Made by a program: the position numbers and the translations under genes. Below, one piece after another: positions 22,921 through 30,711 of a DNA stretch of 34,451 nucleotides (the stretch's first letter is position 1; each line of letters begins with the position of its first letter). This stretch comes from Candidatus Gastranaerophilales bacterium (GTDB lineage: Bacteria; Cyanobacteriota; Vampirovibrionia; Gastranaerophilales; Gastranaerophilaceae). Location: positions 1 to 34,451 of the forward strand of contig JAFYOU010000040.1 in assembly GCA_017560095.1 (NCBI GenBank), read 5' to 3'. Under the pieces are notes generated by a model. The model made no database searches. It was given only the letters and a program-made list of their open reading frames with translations, and was not told where the DNA came from.

Positions 22921-23748
22921 CTATTTTTTTCTTCTTCTTACTATCAACTTGCTAGAGGCTTTTTTCTTGTTACGAGTTTTGTAACCAAGAGCTGGTTTAC
23001 CCCATGGAGTTTTTGGATTTCCACCAGGACCAGTTTTACCTTCACCACCACCGTGTGGGTGATCAACAGGGTTCATAGTAACACCACGAACTGTAGGTTT
23101 GATACCTAAGTATCTAGTTCTACCTGCTTTACCAGTTGATAAGTTTTTGTATTCAGAGTTACCTAAAACACCGATTGTTGCATAACAATCTTTTCTTACC
23201 ATTCTCATTTCTGAAGATGGAAGTTTTAATGTAACATAGTTACCTTCTTTAGCCATTACTTGAGCTGAGTTACCAGCACTTCTAGCCATTTTGCCACCTC
23301 TGCCTGGTCTTAATTCAATATTATGAACTAAAGCACCAAGAGGAATGCAGTCTAAAGGTAGTGCATTACCAGTAGCGATTTCAGCTTCTGGACCAGAAAC
23401 AACTCTATCGCCTACGTTAATACCTTCTGGGCAAAGAATATATCTTTTTTCACCATCAGCATAATTTACTAAACAGATTCTAACGTTTCTATTTGGATCG
23501 TATTCGATAGTCATGATTGTTCCAGGAACGCCCATTTTATCTCTTTTGAAATCAATAACACGGTATGCTCTTTTATGTCCGCCACCAATGTGACGAGTTG
23601 TGATTCTACCTGTATTATTTCTTCCGCCTGATTTAGTTAAAGATTTAACTAAAGATTTTTCAGGAGTAGAAGTTGTAATTTCAGCGTAGTCTGGTCTTGT
23701 CATACCACGTTGACCAGGGGATGTTGGATTAATTTTTCTAGTTGCCAT
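22921..23748 (-). CDS. rplB: Large-subunit ribosomal protein L2 (uL2)
   Basis: 275 residues, full length. Central RNA-binding segments [20 protein letters not shown] and the peptidyl-transferase-proximal [19 protein letters not shown] (with the invariant His of the HPHGGGEG motif) are intact, and the end has [20 protein letters not shown]2 is needed for subunit association and transferase activity. Confidence 0.98.
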   Translation of the reverse strand: MATRKINPTSPGQRGMTRPDYAEITTSTPEKSLVKSLTKSGGRNNTGRITTRHIGGGHKRAYRVIDFKRDKMGVPGTIMTIEYDPNRNVRICLVNYADGEKRYILCPEGINVGDRVVSGPEAEIATGNALPLDCIPLGALVHNIELRPGRGGKMARSAGNSAQVMAKEGNYVTLKLPSSEMRMVRKDCYATIGVLGNSEYKNLSTGKAGRTRYLGIKPTVRGVTMNPVDHPHGGGEGKTGPGGNPKTPWGKPALGYKTRNKKKASSKLIVRRRKK

Positions 23749-23752
23749 AATC

Positions 23753-24061
23753 TTATACTCCTGTCAATTCTTCGATAGGATCGCCAACTATTGTAACAAT
23801 AGCTTTCTTTCCTGATTGAGTTCTACCAAATTTCATGCCCATTCTTTTTTGATGAGAAGGCATATAAACCGTTCTAACTTTCTTAACTTTGCGGTTTGGA
23901 TAAGCTAATTCAATAGCTTGTGCAATTTCAACTTTTGTAGCATCTTTTTTTACTTCAAAAGTGTATGTATTATTTACAGTTGCCATCATTGATTTTTCAG
24001 TAATAATAGCGCCTTTAATAACGTCATATAGTCTTTCTTTGTTGGTATTTGTGTTTGTCAT
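23753..24061 (-). CDS. rplW: Large-subunit ribosomal protein L23 (uL23)
   Basis: 102 residues. [20 protein letters not shown] is the conserved TEK.. start of the domain, then [20 protein letters not shown] and [19 protein letters not shown]23 surrounds the exit tunnel and docks trigger factor and SRP. Its ATG shares one base with the rplD stop (TAATG), an arrangement for coupled translation. Confidence 0.97.
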   Translation of the reverse strand: MTNTNTNKERLYDVIKGAIITEKSMMATVNNTYTFEVKKDATKVEIAQAIELAYPNRKVKKVRTVYMPSHQKRMGMKFGRTQSGKKAIVTIVGDPIEELTGV

Positions 24062-24708
24062 TATTTTGCCAACCTTTCAGTGATTGAGTTGATTGCAGCT
24101 TCTGTAGCGATAATTGAATCTGCTTCAACTAAATCTTTTACGTTCAAGTTTGATGGTAATAATAATTTAACGCTTGGAATATTTCTTGCAGCTAGTACTA
24201 AATTTTTATTTTCTTCACTAGCCAAATCAGCGATAATTAATACTTTCCCAGTAGCTTTTAAATCAGCTAATGCTTTAACCATAACTTTAGTTTTAGCTTC
24301 TGTGATTTCAGAGAAATCCTTAACTACTGTCATGATTTCTAATTTTGCAGACAATGCAGATTTAAGAGCTAATTTTCTTGCTTTTTGTGGAAGAGCAGTT
24401 TCATAGCTTCTTGGTTTTGGTCCAAAAATAACACCGCCACCTCTGAACAATGGGCTTCTTAAAGAACCAGCTCTAGCTCTACCAGTACCTTTTTGTTTCC
24501 AAGGTTTTTTTCCGCCGCCAGATACTTCAGCTCTTGTTTTTGCACATGCTAAACCAGCACGAGCATTGTTTAATTGTCTTTTAAGAGCCAAATACATAAC
24601 GTGCATATTTGGTTCTACGCCAAACACTGAACCTTCTAAGTTCATTTGGCCTAATTCAGAACCTTGAGTTGATAAGATTTTTACTGTTTTATTTTCTGTA
24701 GTCATCAT
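24061..24708 (-). CDS. rplD: Large-subunit ribosomal protein L4 (uL4)
   Basis: 215 residues. The long tunnel-lining loop contains ARAGLACAKTRAEVSGGGKK, then PWKQKGTGRARAGSLRSPLF and GGGVIFGPKPRSYE. The end of the domain has VLIIADLASEENKNLVLAARN. Two adjacent ATG codons exist; the second (24705) has better spacing to the AGAGGTG Shine-Dalgarno sequence, so the protein may be one residue shorter. In E. coli L4 represses its own operon. Confidence 0.97.
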   Translation of the reverse strand: MMTTENKTVKILSTQGSELGQMNLEGSVFGVEPNMHVMYLALKRQLNNARAGLACAKTRAEVSGGGKKPWKQKGTGRARAGSLRSPLFRGGGVIFGPKPRSYETALPQKARKLALKSALSAKLEIMTVVKDFSEITEAKTKVMVKALADLKATGKVLIIADLASEENKNLVLAARNIPSVKLLLPSNLNVKDLVEADSIIATEAAINSITERLAK

Positions 24709-24714
24709 GCACCT

Positions 24715-25353
24715 CTAATTCCATTTAGTCCTAGTTGGTTTTACAGTAACTAATTTGCCTTCAGGACCAGGAATAGCACCTTTAATTAGCAATAAGTTTT
24801 TGTCAGCGATAACTTTTGCAACAGTTAATTTTGTAACTGTAACTTTTTCGTTACCCATGTTTCCAGCCATTCTCTTACCTTTTACAACACGGCTTGGAGT
24901 TGTACCAGCACCGATTGAACCAGGAGCTCTATGGTTTTTAGAACCGTGGCCCATTGGTCCTCTAGAGAAATTATGTCTTTTAACAGTACCTTGGAAACCT
25001 TTACCGATTGAACGACCTGTAACGTCAACTTTTTGAACATTAGCAAGAACTTCTTCTAAAGAGATTGCTTGACCAACTTCAAATTTAGAAGCGTCTTCAA
25101 CTCTGAATTCTTGTAAATGTCTGAAGTTTTCTAAGTTGTTTTTCTTAAAATGACCAATTTGTGCTTTTGTTAAGTGTTTTTCTTTAGCAGAAACTACGCC
25201 AACTTGAATAGCTTCATAGCCATCTGTTTCTTTAGTTTTTACTTGAGTTACAACAGCTTTTTCAACAGCAACAACGGTAACAGGGATACAAGACCCTGTT
25301 TCGTCATATATTTGTGTCATTCCAAGTTTTGTTCCAATAACACCTAATGTCAT
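24715..25353 (-). CDS. rplC: Large-subunit ribosomal protein L3 (uL3)
   Basis: 212 residues. GVIGTKLGMTQIYDETG at the start, then VDVTGRSIGKGFQGTVKRHN, SRGPMGHGSKNHRAPGSIG and KGKRMAGNMGNEKVTV, including the W-finger-region loop that reaches the peptidyl-transferase centre. It is separated from rpsJ by 148 bases rather than the usual few, with an inverted repeat in between, so it may have its own leader. Confidence 0.97.
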   Translation of the reverse strand: MTLGVIGTKLGMTQIYDETGSCIPVTVVAVEKAVVTQVKTKETDGYEAIQVGVVSAKEKHLTKAQIGHFKKNNLENFRHLQEFRVEDASKFEVGQAISLEEVLANVQKVDVTGRSIGKGFQGTVKRHNFSRGPMGHGSKNHRAPGSIGAGTTPSRVVKGKRMAGNMGNEKVTVTKLTVAKVIADKNLLLIKGAIPGPEGKLVTVKPTRTKWN

Positions 25354-25418
25354 GTTAAACCTTTCTGTTGTGAGAGCTACTTTTTAAAGTGTTTCTCTTG
25401 TTTGTACTTACTGGCTTT

Positions 25419-25436
25419 GTTTATCGTGCGATAAAC
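25419..25436 (-). promoter_or_regulatory. Perfect 8-bp inverted repeat in the rpsJ-rplC spacer
   Basis: GTTTATCG and CGATAAAC are separated by two bases within the 148-base gap. With a two-base loop it is better seen as a protein-binding dyad or an opened-loop hairpin than as a terminator, and no T run follows on the minus strand. Confidence 0.5.
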
Positions 25437-25501
25437 TCTGCCTTTCTAAATAGATCACATTAATATTCAATTGTCATGTGTCTGAGTGATGTTGATATCG
25501 A

Positions 25502-25819
25502 TTATAGTTTTACTTCGATATCTACGCCTGAAGGAAGATCCATTCTAGATAATTCTTCAGTAGTTTGTTGAGTTGGATCATAAATATCAATAATTCTTTT
25601 ATGAGTTCTCATTTCAAAATGTTCACGAGATTTTTTATCTACGTGAGGTGAACGAAGAACACAATAAACTCTACGTTTTGTAGGCATTGGGATAGGACCA
25701 GCTACAGTTGCACCTGTTCTTTTTCCAGTTTCTACAATTTTAAGAGCAGAACTATCGATCAATTGATGATCATATGCTTTTAAGCAAACTCTAATTCTTT
25801 GTCTTTTTGTAGTGCTCAT
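25502..25819 (-). CDS. rpsJ: Small-subunit ribosomal protein S10 (uS10, NusE)
   Basis: 105 residues: [60 protein letters not shown] and the end [13 protein letters not shown]10 is a 30S head protein and the NusB partner in antitermination. It opens the ribosomal cluster, behind a strong promoter. The str operon genes (rpsL, rpsG, fusA, tuf) that often precede it are absent; tsaB lies upstream. Confidence 0.98.
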   Translation of the reverse strand: MSTTKRQRIRVCLKAYDHQLIDSSALKIVETGKRTGATVAGPIPMPTKRRVYCVLRSPHVDKKSREHFEMRTHKRIIDIYDPTQQTTEELSRMDLPSGVDIEVKL

Positions 25820-25863
25820 TTTATACCTTTTCTTAGTATTCTAATACGTGCATATCATAGCGT

Positions 25864-25890
25864 ATTATAAACAAAATCGCTCGTCAACAA
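25864..25890 (-). promoter_or_regulatory. Promoter of the S10 ribosomal cluster
   Basis: On the minus strand TTGTTG (25885-25890), 15 bases, TATAAT (25864-25869), about 45 bases before the rpsJ ATG. TTGACG overlaps it two bases further but at only 12 bases from the -10 box. Confidence 0.55.
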
Positions 25891-25957
25891 GTTTTTTGCG
25901 TTTGTTTTTAATTTTGTTTACATATCTTTAAAAATGGTGAATAAAAAAAGTTGCGCA

Positions 25958-26566
25958 CTAAAACACTGGTGGCGTTTGTATATAATTTGCTTGAAGTTTC
26001 AAATAATTAATCTGCTCTTTATTCTCAGTTTTATTATATTTTTCAAGCGCAAGGTTAATCATTATCTCGCCCAATTTTTTATTTTCATCTTCAAAACAAA
26101 TTGAATTATTAAAAATTTTTGAAGAATTTTTATCACATAATATTGTCTTGTTTTTTATTTTTTCTTCAATTTTATCCTTATAAACTAATTCAATATTATT
26201 TTTTGTGCCAACAAAAAACATATCTCGCCTTGCATCCATCAAAAGAATTTCTTTGTCAAATGCGTTTAATAAAATCTCAGCAGTATTTAAACCAATTAAA
26301 GGGGTGTTTAATTCTCCAGCCATAACTTTTGCTACGCTCATTGCTACACGAATTCCAGTAAAACTACCTGGGCCACAATTAACCGCTATTGCATCAAACT
26401 CATTTAATTTAATTAAATGCATATCGCAAATTTCTTTAATTTTAGATATTAAATACAAGCTGTGATAATTTTCGTCACTCAAAATTATTTCATCAAATAT
26501 CTTGTTGTTATATTTAATAGCCAAATAAGAATTATTTAATGCCGAGCAAATTGCCAAAATATTCAT
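25958..26566 (-). CDS. tsaB: tRNA threonylcarbamoyladenosine biosynthesis protein TsaB
   Basis: 202 residues with an ASKHA fold. The hallmark is AIAVNCGPGSFTGIRVAMSV (residues ~61-80), and it has YHSLYLISKIKEICD and PLIGLNTAEILLNAF. TsaB pairs with TsaD and, with TsaE, makes the t6A modification at position 37 of ANN-decoding tRNAs, a cytoplasmic essential pathway. Its ATG overlaps the tsaE stop by four bases, so the two are translationally coupled. The C-terminal third is short and divergent. Start has no clear SD, consistent with coupling. Confidence 0.95.
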   Translation of the reverse strand: MNILAICSALNNSYLAIKYNNKIFDEIILSDENYHSLYLISKIKEICDMHLIKLNEFDAIAVNCGPGSFTGIRVAMSVAKVMAGELNTPLIGLNTAEILLNAFDKEILLMDARRDMFFVGTKNNIELVYKDKIEEKIKNKTILCDKNSSKIFNNSICFEDENKKLGEIMINLALEKYNKTENKEQINYLKLQANYIQTPPVF

Positions 26567-27042
26567 TTGTTAACCCTTTTTGCAAGTTTATCCAAAAATA
26601 TATCATTGCCTTTATTTTGCGAAGAAAAAGTAAAATATCTAATATCTAAATTTTCCTCATCATATTCAACATTAATGTTTAATGCAACATCAGGCACTTC
26701 ATTTAACCCAAACTCAGCCCATTCAATAAAAGTCAACTTGCCAATTTTAGAATATTCTCTCAACTCATCAATCATTGATGATAGACCTTTTTGTTCAAGC
26801 CTATATAAATCAAAATGATAAATTGGACACAAAGAAGACTTATATTCATTTAAAATGACAAAACTTGGACTGGTAACTTTTTCTGACACATTTAAATATT
26901 CCAAAACATAACGAACAAATTGAGTTTTCCCAGCGCCAATATCGCCTGTCAAAGTGACAAAAAGTCCATTCTCGTCCAAACATTCAGCAAAAATCTTGGC
27001 TAATTTTTTAGTATCTTTAAGGGTTTCGGTTTTTATTTTCAT
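26563..27042 (-). CDS. tsaE: tRNA threonylcarbamoyladenosine biosynthesis ATPase TsaE
   Basis: 159 residues. The P-loop is GDIGAGKTQFVRYVL (residues 33-47). It is followed by SPSFVILNEY (switch I-like), PIYHFDLYRL and LTFIEWAEF, all family signatures. TsaE binds the TsaB-TsaD dimer and uses ATP to reset it after t6A transfer. Upstream partner of tsaB in a two-gene operon running toward the ribosomal cluster; divergent from the 52-codon gene. Confidence 0.96.
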   Translation of the reverse strand: MKIKTETLKDTKKLAKIFAECLDENGLFVTLTGDIGAGKTQFVRYVLEYLNVSEKVTSPSFVILNEYKSSLCPIYHFDLYRLEQKGLSSMIDELREYSKIGKLTFIEWAEFGLNEVPDVALNINVEYDEENLDIRYFTFSSQNKGNDIFLDKLAKRVNK

Positions 27043-27159
27043 ATTTAAATATTACATTAAAAATTTGTTAAAAAATGTAAACAATTAATTTAAATTCTAA
27101 AGAATATCATCAAACATGTCGATATCTATATTGAGGTTAGTACAAATAAGGATGATAAA

Positions 27160-27318
27160 ATGAACTACGAAAAAGATTTGGAATTATGTGAATATAACCC
27201 TGTTAGTTTAGCTCATCAAGAAGAATTAAGAACTTTAGCAAAATTAATTGAAGCACCAACAATGAGTCTATTTCAAAAATTAATGAAGAAAATCGTGGTA
27301 GCCCACGGAACAAATTAA
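27160..27318 (+). CDS. Small protein of 52 aa, unknown
   Basis: ATG at 27160 preceded by a Shine-Dalgarno AAGGA eight bases away, and the stop TAA at 27316-27318 is followed 23 bases later by a textbook terminator, so it is a self-contained transcription unit. The protein (MNYEKDLELCEYNPVSLAH...) has an acidic N-terminal half and a basic amphipathic C-terminal half: SLFQKLMKKIVVAHGTN. The last segment could lie on a membrane surface. No family is recognised. It is divergent from tsaE. The combination of RBS and terminator makes a real gene likely despite its small size. Confidence 0.7.
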   Translation: MNYEKDLELCEYNPVSLAHQEELRTLAKLIEAPTMSLFQKLMKKIVVAHGTN

Positions 27319-27341
27319 AAAGTGAAGAAACAACAAATTTG

Positions 27342-27366
27342 AAGCCTCAGGAAACTGAGGCTTTTG
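27342..27366 (+). terminator. Terminator of the 52-codon gene
   Basis: AAGCCTCAG (27342-27350) pairs perfectly with CTGAGGCTT (27355-27363) around a GAAA tetraloop, followed by TT. Confidence 0.92.
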
Positions 27367-27384
27367 GGTATTTTAATTATCAAT

Positions 27385-27406
27385 AAAAAAATGGGGCTTG
27401 CGCCCC
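27385..27406 (-). terminator. Minus-strand terminator without an obvious gene before it
   Basis: On the minus strand GGGGC-GCAA-GCCCC, then A and seven Ts. The neighbouring pseudopilin transcript already has a strong terminator at 27504-27537, so this second one suggests a separate short transcript. Confidence 0.7.
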
Positions 27407-27447
27407 AAATTGTCTGGAATTAAGAATAGCTGGAAGTATGAAAAAGA
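27386..27447 (-). ncRNA. Candidate small RNA of about 60 nt
   Basis: A minus-strand promoter-like pair, TTGTGA (27479-27484), 18 bases, TATATA (27455-27460), precedes this stretch, and the GGGGC/GCCCC terminator ends it. No ORF longer than a few codons lies inside. It could instead be leftover readthrough protection. Prediction only. Confidence 0.35.
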
Positions 27448-27503
27448 TTATCTATATATAACCTTTAAACTCAGAGATTCACAATTGCCCAACTTACTAA
27501 ATT

Positions 27504-27537
27504 AAAAACCCTTATGGGCTAATCCATAAGGGTTTTT
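27504..27537 (-). terminator. Terminator of the tandem pseudopilin operon
   Basis: AAAAACCCTTATGG (27504-27517) pairs perfectly with CCATAAGGGTTTTT (27524-27537), 14 bp with a 6-base loop, three bases beyond the stop codon. Confidence 0.93.
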
Positions 27538-27540
27538 ACA

Positions 27541-28200
27541 CTAATCTTTCTTTCTTACTTCTTGCGACCTCAAATATTCGGCTTCTAAAGAATTTGGCAC
27601 AACTCTAGCCCTGCCGTCAAAGTCAACTATAATAAAAAACCTATCTCTTTCATCCAGTGGGCCAATATTTTCTTCGTTAAATATCTGAGCAATTCTTTCT
27701 TCAAGAACAGAACCATTAAACGCAGAAACCTGACAATTTGGACTATTTGGGCCTTTTTCCCCATTTACATCAACCATTATAATTTGTCTCCCAGTAGCCC
27801 TGCCAGCAAGATTTTCACCACCAACTCCCCATTTAATACCGTCAGTTGTTTCAAATCCATAATATGTAGCAAATATTCTAGAAGGCTCTTCAACAAGATT
27901 TAATCTTCTAGCAAAAAACATCTGGAACTTTGAAGCACCTTCATAGCACTCTGTATTATTTCCCAAAACACACGCTCTTTCTGTATTTTTAAAACCTATG
28001 TTTTCGGGGTCATACGGATAAATACTTTCATCGTTTGCCAGCTCCTGCGACACACGCTCTACTACACTGTATGCCTTTTTGAACATGATTTTATTTTTTT
28101 CAGGCTGCATATTACCAAAAGAATATATCGTAACCAATATTATAATAGCAGTAATAACTAAGACCACTACAATTTCAGATAATGTAAATGCTTTTTTCAT
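27541..28200 (-). CDS. Type IV pilin-like (pseudopilin) protein, second of a tandem pair
   Basis: 219 residues. It starts with a class III prepilin leader, MKKA|FTLSE, then a hydrophobic helix (IVVVLVITAIIILVTIYSF). Glu5 of the mature protein is present; the -1 residue is Ala rather than the usual Gly. The next region, KNKIMFKKAYSVVERVSQEL plus NDESIYPYDP, is nearly identical in the upstream paralogue. DVNGEKGPNSPNC recalls the calcium-site D-x-N-G-x-x-G-P-N of type II secretion major pseudopilins. Prepilin peptidase would process it and it would join a pilus or secretion pseudopilus. No assembly ATPase, secretin or peptidase gene is nearby. Confidence 0.9.
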   Translation of the reverse strand: MKKAFTLSEIVVVLVITAIIILVTIYSFGNMQPEKNKIMFKKAYSVVERVSQELANDESIYPYDPENIGFKNTERACVLGNNTECYEGASKFQMFFARRLNLVEEPSRIFATYYGFETTDGIKWGVGGENLAGRATGRQIIMVDVNGEKGPNSPNCQVSAFNGSVLEERIAQIFNEENIGPLDERDRFFIIVDFDGRARVVPNSLEAEYLRSQEVRKKD

Positions 28201-28212
28201 ATAATCAACCTT

Positions 28213-28899
28213 TTAATTTCTTCTTGTTGTTTCATGTGATTTTAAATATTCAGCTTCGATGGAATTTGGCAAAACCCTAACCCGGCCGTCAAAGCCAACC
28301 AAGATAAATAAACGATCTCTTTCCCTATTTAGATCATTTGGTATACGCTCTTCAAACCTATCGCCATAATAAATCATGGGACTTTGCATTTCTGGTATAT
28401 TTGGACCATTGTCCCCATTCACATCAACGATAACAAGCCAAGAATTGTTATTAACAGAATTAAGAATAGTCCATTTGAGTCCATCCGTTGTTTCAAACAT
28501 ACTGAAATATTCAGGTGAGCCAAGAGCAGGGGCACCAATAATATTTAACTTCCTTGCAAAAAATTGCATAAATTTTAATTTTCCGAGGCCACCACCGCCA
28601 AAACATCCCCCCTGAAATTCAGTACTTGGCACACAATCATCACACTCTTCTCTAGTTAAACCAGAAATACAAGCTTTATCAGTGTTTCTAAAACCAAGCC
28701 TGTTTGGATCATATGGATAAATGCTTTCATCATTAATAAGTTCACCAACTACACGCTCTGTAATAGAATAAGCCTTTTTAAACATAATCTTATTTTTGTC
28801 CGGTTGCAATTTATTAAACGTGCTTAACATAAGCATTGCTATAAATGCTATAATAATCAATACTATCATTGACTCTGCTAGCGAAAGTGCTTTTTTCAT
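28213..28899 (-). CDS. Type IV pilin-like (pseudopilin) protein, first of a tandem pair
   Basis: 228 residues, with leader MKKA|LSLAE and a long hydrophobic helix (SMIVLIIIAFIAMLMLSTF). It shares LQPDKNKIMFKKAYSITERV, NDESIYPYDP, DVNGDNGPN and FDGRVRVLPNSIEAEYLKSHE with the downstream copy, so they arose by duplication. The middle differs: it has a Cys-rich insertion (CVPSTEFQGGCFGGGG) that the other lacks, so a disulfide-bonded loop is likely. Position +1 is Leu, not the usual Phe. Twelve bases separate the two genes. Confidence 0.9.
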   Translation of the reverse strand: MKKALSLAESMIVLIIIAFIAMLMLSTFNKLQPDKNKIMFKKAYSITERVVGELINDESIYPYDPNRLGFRNTDKACISGLTREECDDCVPSTEFQGGCFGGGGLGKLKFMQFFARKLNIIGAPALGSPEYFSMFETTDGLKWTILNSVNNNSWLVIVDVNGDNGPNIPEMQSPMIYYGDRFEERIPNDLNRERDRLFILVGFDGRVRVLPNSIEAEYLKSHETTRRN

Positions 28900-29005
28900 A
28901 TCTTATCCTCTTTTTAAATTATCCCAATAATTATACGTTACTTCTAATTACTTAATACGGACAAAAAATAAAATTCTTTAATTATATAAAAGATTTTAAC
29001 TATAA

Positions 29006-29680
29006 CTATTTATCCAATTTCATAAAATCAACACGCCCTGAATCAAGATGATAATAAGCAGGAACAATTTTTACATTATGTTTATCCATATATTTTACAA
29101 GATCAATATCTTGTTCTAATAATTCTTTAATATCTTGCATAACATGTGCTTTGACAACATTATCTGAATTTATTTCTAATCCCTTACATTTACAATCTTC
29201 AATTGCAGGCTTAATAGAATCTTCCAATGCTTGAATATACTTTGTTTCTGAAACGCCAGATAAAGTTGCAGCAATTGCGCCGCAATCTTGATGCCCCATT
29301 ATAACTATCAACTTAACCCCGCAGTGCATAACCGCATACTCAATACTTCCAATAACGTGTTCATTTAAAACGTTTCCAGCATTTCTAATTTCAAAAATAT
29401 CACCTAAACCTTGATCAAAAATTAATTCAGGAGGCACGCGAGAATCAGAGCAAGAAAGAATAACAACAAAAGGATGTTGCCCTTTTAGCATTTCTTTTTT
29501 TCTTTCTTTAGATTCATCAGGATGCTGTGCTTTATTCGAAATAAATCTTTTATTTCCTTGTTTTAGTTTTTGAATTGCCTCTTTTGCAGACAAATTCTCA
29601 ATATCATGGCTTGCAAAACTACAATTACAACTGAAAAATAAAGCAAAAGCTAAGGATGCTATAAATACATTTTTTTTCAT
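29006..29680 (-). CDS. Exported beta-class carbonic anhydrase
   Basis: 224 residues from the ATG at 29680, chosen because a GGAG Shine-Dalgarno sequence lies six bases upstream and a signal peptide begins there (MKKNVFIASLAFALFFSCNC); a longer frame to 29785 would overlap the PhzF gene. The mature enzyme has all beta-class residues: Cys77 and the Asp79-Arg81 dyad in LSCSDSR, and His130 and Cys133 in MGHQDCGA. It interconverts CO2 and bicarbonate. The N-terminal sequence FFSC followed by NCSFA is either a weak lipobox or a plain signal cleaved after FA. Periplasmic location is inferred. Confidence 0.93.
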   Translation of the reverse strand: MKKNVFIASLAFALFFSCNCSFASHDIENLSAKEAIQKLKQGNKRFISNKAQHPDESKERKKEMLKGQHPFVVILSCSDSRVPPELIFDQGLGDIFEIRNAGNVLNEHVIGSIEYAVMHCGVKLIVIMGHQDCGAIAATLSGVSETKYIQALEDSIKPAIEDCKCKGLEINSDNVVKAHVMQDIKELLEQDIDLVKYMDKHNVKIVPAYYHLDSGRVDFMKLDK

Positions 29681-29765
29681 AAACAACTCCACTATTTTTA
29701 CAAAACTAGAGTAACTCTTAAAAAAGCAAAAGCAAGAATTTTTTAATATCAACAATAAAGTAATA

Positions 29766-30614
29766 TCACAAAGCAATATCAACACTATTTACAGTATAAC
29801 CATACCCACCAACTTGAACAAAATTAATTTCATCTAATGTATAGTCTAACTTGACTGTAATCTCTGAAACACTCTTCAAATTATAACCTTGTTCAAAAAT
29901 ATATTCCTTCTTTTTAATTCCAATTCTATGTAAATAGCAAGCAAGAGCACAATTTGCAGTTCCCGTTGCAGATTCTTCATTAATTCCATACAATGGTGCA
30001 AAATTTCTACATATTGCAACTTTTTCTTTATCATCAAGCAAAGTAAAAGCATGTATTCCAACAGTATTGTATTTTTTTGTTATATTTATCATTTCATTAA
30101 AATTTATAGTCATATTATTTAAACTATCCAAATTTTTAATCGGAAGAATAATATCTCTAAGACCAGTTGAGACTATTTGTATTGGTTTAGTGTTATCAAT
30201 CAAATAAATGTCAATACAGTTTTCAAACAGATCAGGTTTTAATATCTCGCCATATTGAGGCCTATTTTGTTGCATATAAATTAATCCATCAGGAAAAATT
30301 GAAATATTTAATATCCCAGAGCCAGTTTCTATATTGCAACTTGAAAATTTAAGCATATTTAACTTATGCATCAAAGAAAATGCCGCAATTGTTGCATGCC
30401 CACACATTGGCACTTCAGCTTCCGGAGTATAATATTTAAATTTATAATCAGCCTTTTTGGATGAAGACACAAAAACTGTTTCGCTATACCCTAAATAACG
30501 TGAGATTTTTAGCTTTTCTTCTTTTGATAAGTTAAACTCATCAAAAACAATACCTGCCAAATTTCCACCTTGATTATTTTTTGAAAATGCACTTTGAGAA
30601 TAAGCTTTTATCAT
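29766..30614 (-). CDS. PhzF-family isomerase/epimerase
   Basis: 282 residues, the size of PhzF proteins. YSETVFV holds the catalytic-position Glu45, and FKYYTPEAEVPMCGHATIAAF is the family's signature (usually FTP..EvplCGHat.a..). Near the C-terminus ESATGTANCALACYL corresponds to the second half's E-D-P-A-T-G-S motif. Members isomerise or epimerise small acids in varied pathways (PhzF itself acts in phenazine synthesis); no phenazine genes are nearby, so the substrate is unknown. There is no clear Shine-Dalgarno sequence. It precedes the carbonic anhydrase gene on the same strand. Confidence 0.93.
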   Translation of the reverse strand: MIKAYSQSAFSKNNQGGNLAGIVFDEFNLSKEEKLKISRYLGYSETVFVSSSKKADYKFKYYTPEAEVPMCGHATIAAFSLMHKLNMLKFSSCNIETGSGILNISIFPDGLIYMQQNRPQYGEILKPDLFENCIDIYLIDNTKPIQIVSTGLRDIILPIKNLDSLNNMTINFNEMINITKKYNTVGIHAFTLLDDKEKVAICRNFAPLYGINEESATGTANCALACYLHRIGIKKKEYIFEQGYNLKSVSEITVKLDYTLDEINFVQVGGYGYTVNSVDIAL

Positions 30615-30711
30615 AAAATAATTATGTCACTAATTAAATCAAAAACCAATACATCTATTTTATACAAAAAACATTTAAGCATTATTTCAAAGCAACATCT
30701 AATACAAAAAA

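Noticed and set aside
24080-24406. 108-aa plus-strand frame antisense to rplD
   Set aside because: Shadow of a well-supported ribosomal protein gene; the same applies to the other antisense frames in the ribosomal cluster.
29681-29785. Longer start of the carbonic anhydrase gene
   Set aside because: Adds 35 hydrophobic residues before a proper signal peptide with its own RBS, and would overlap the PhzF gene.
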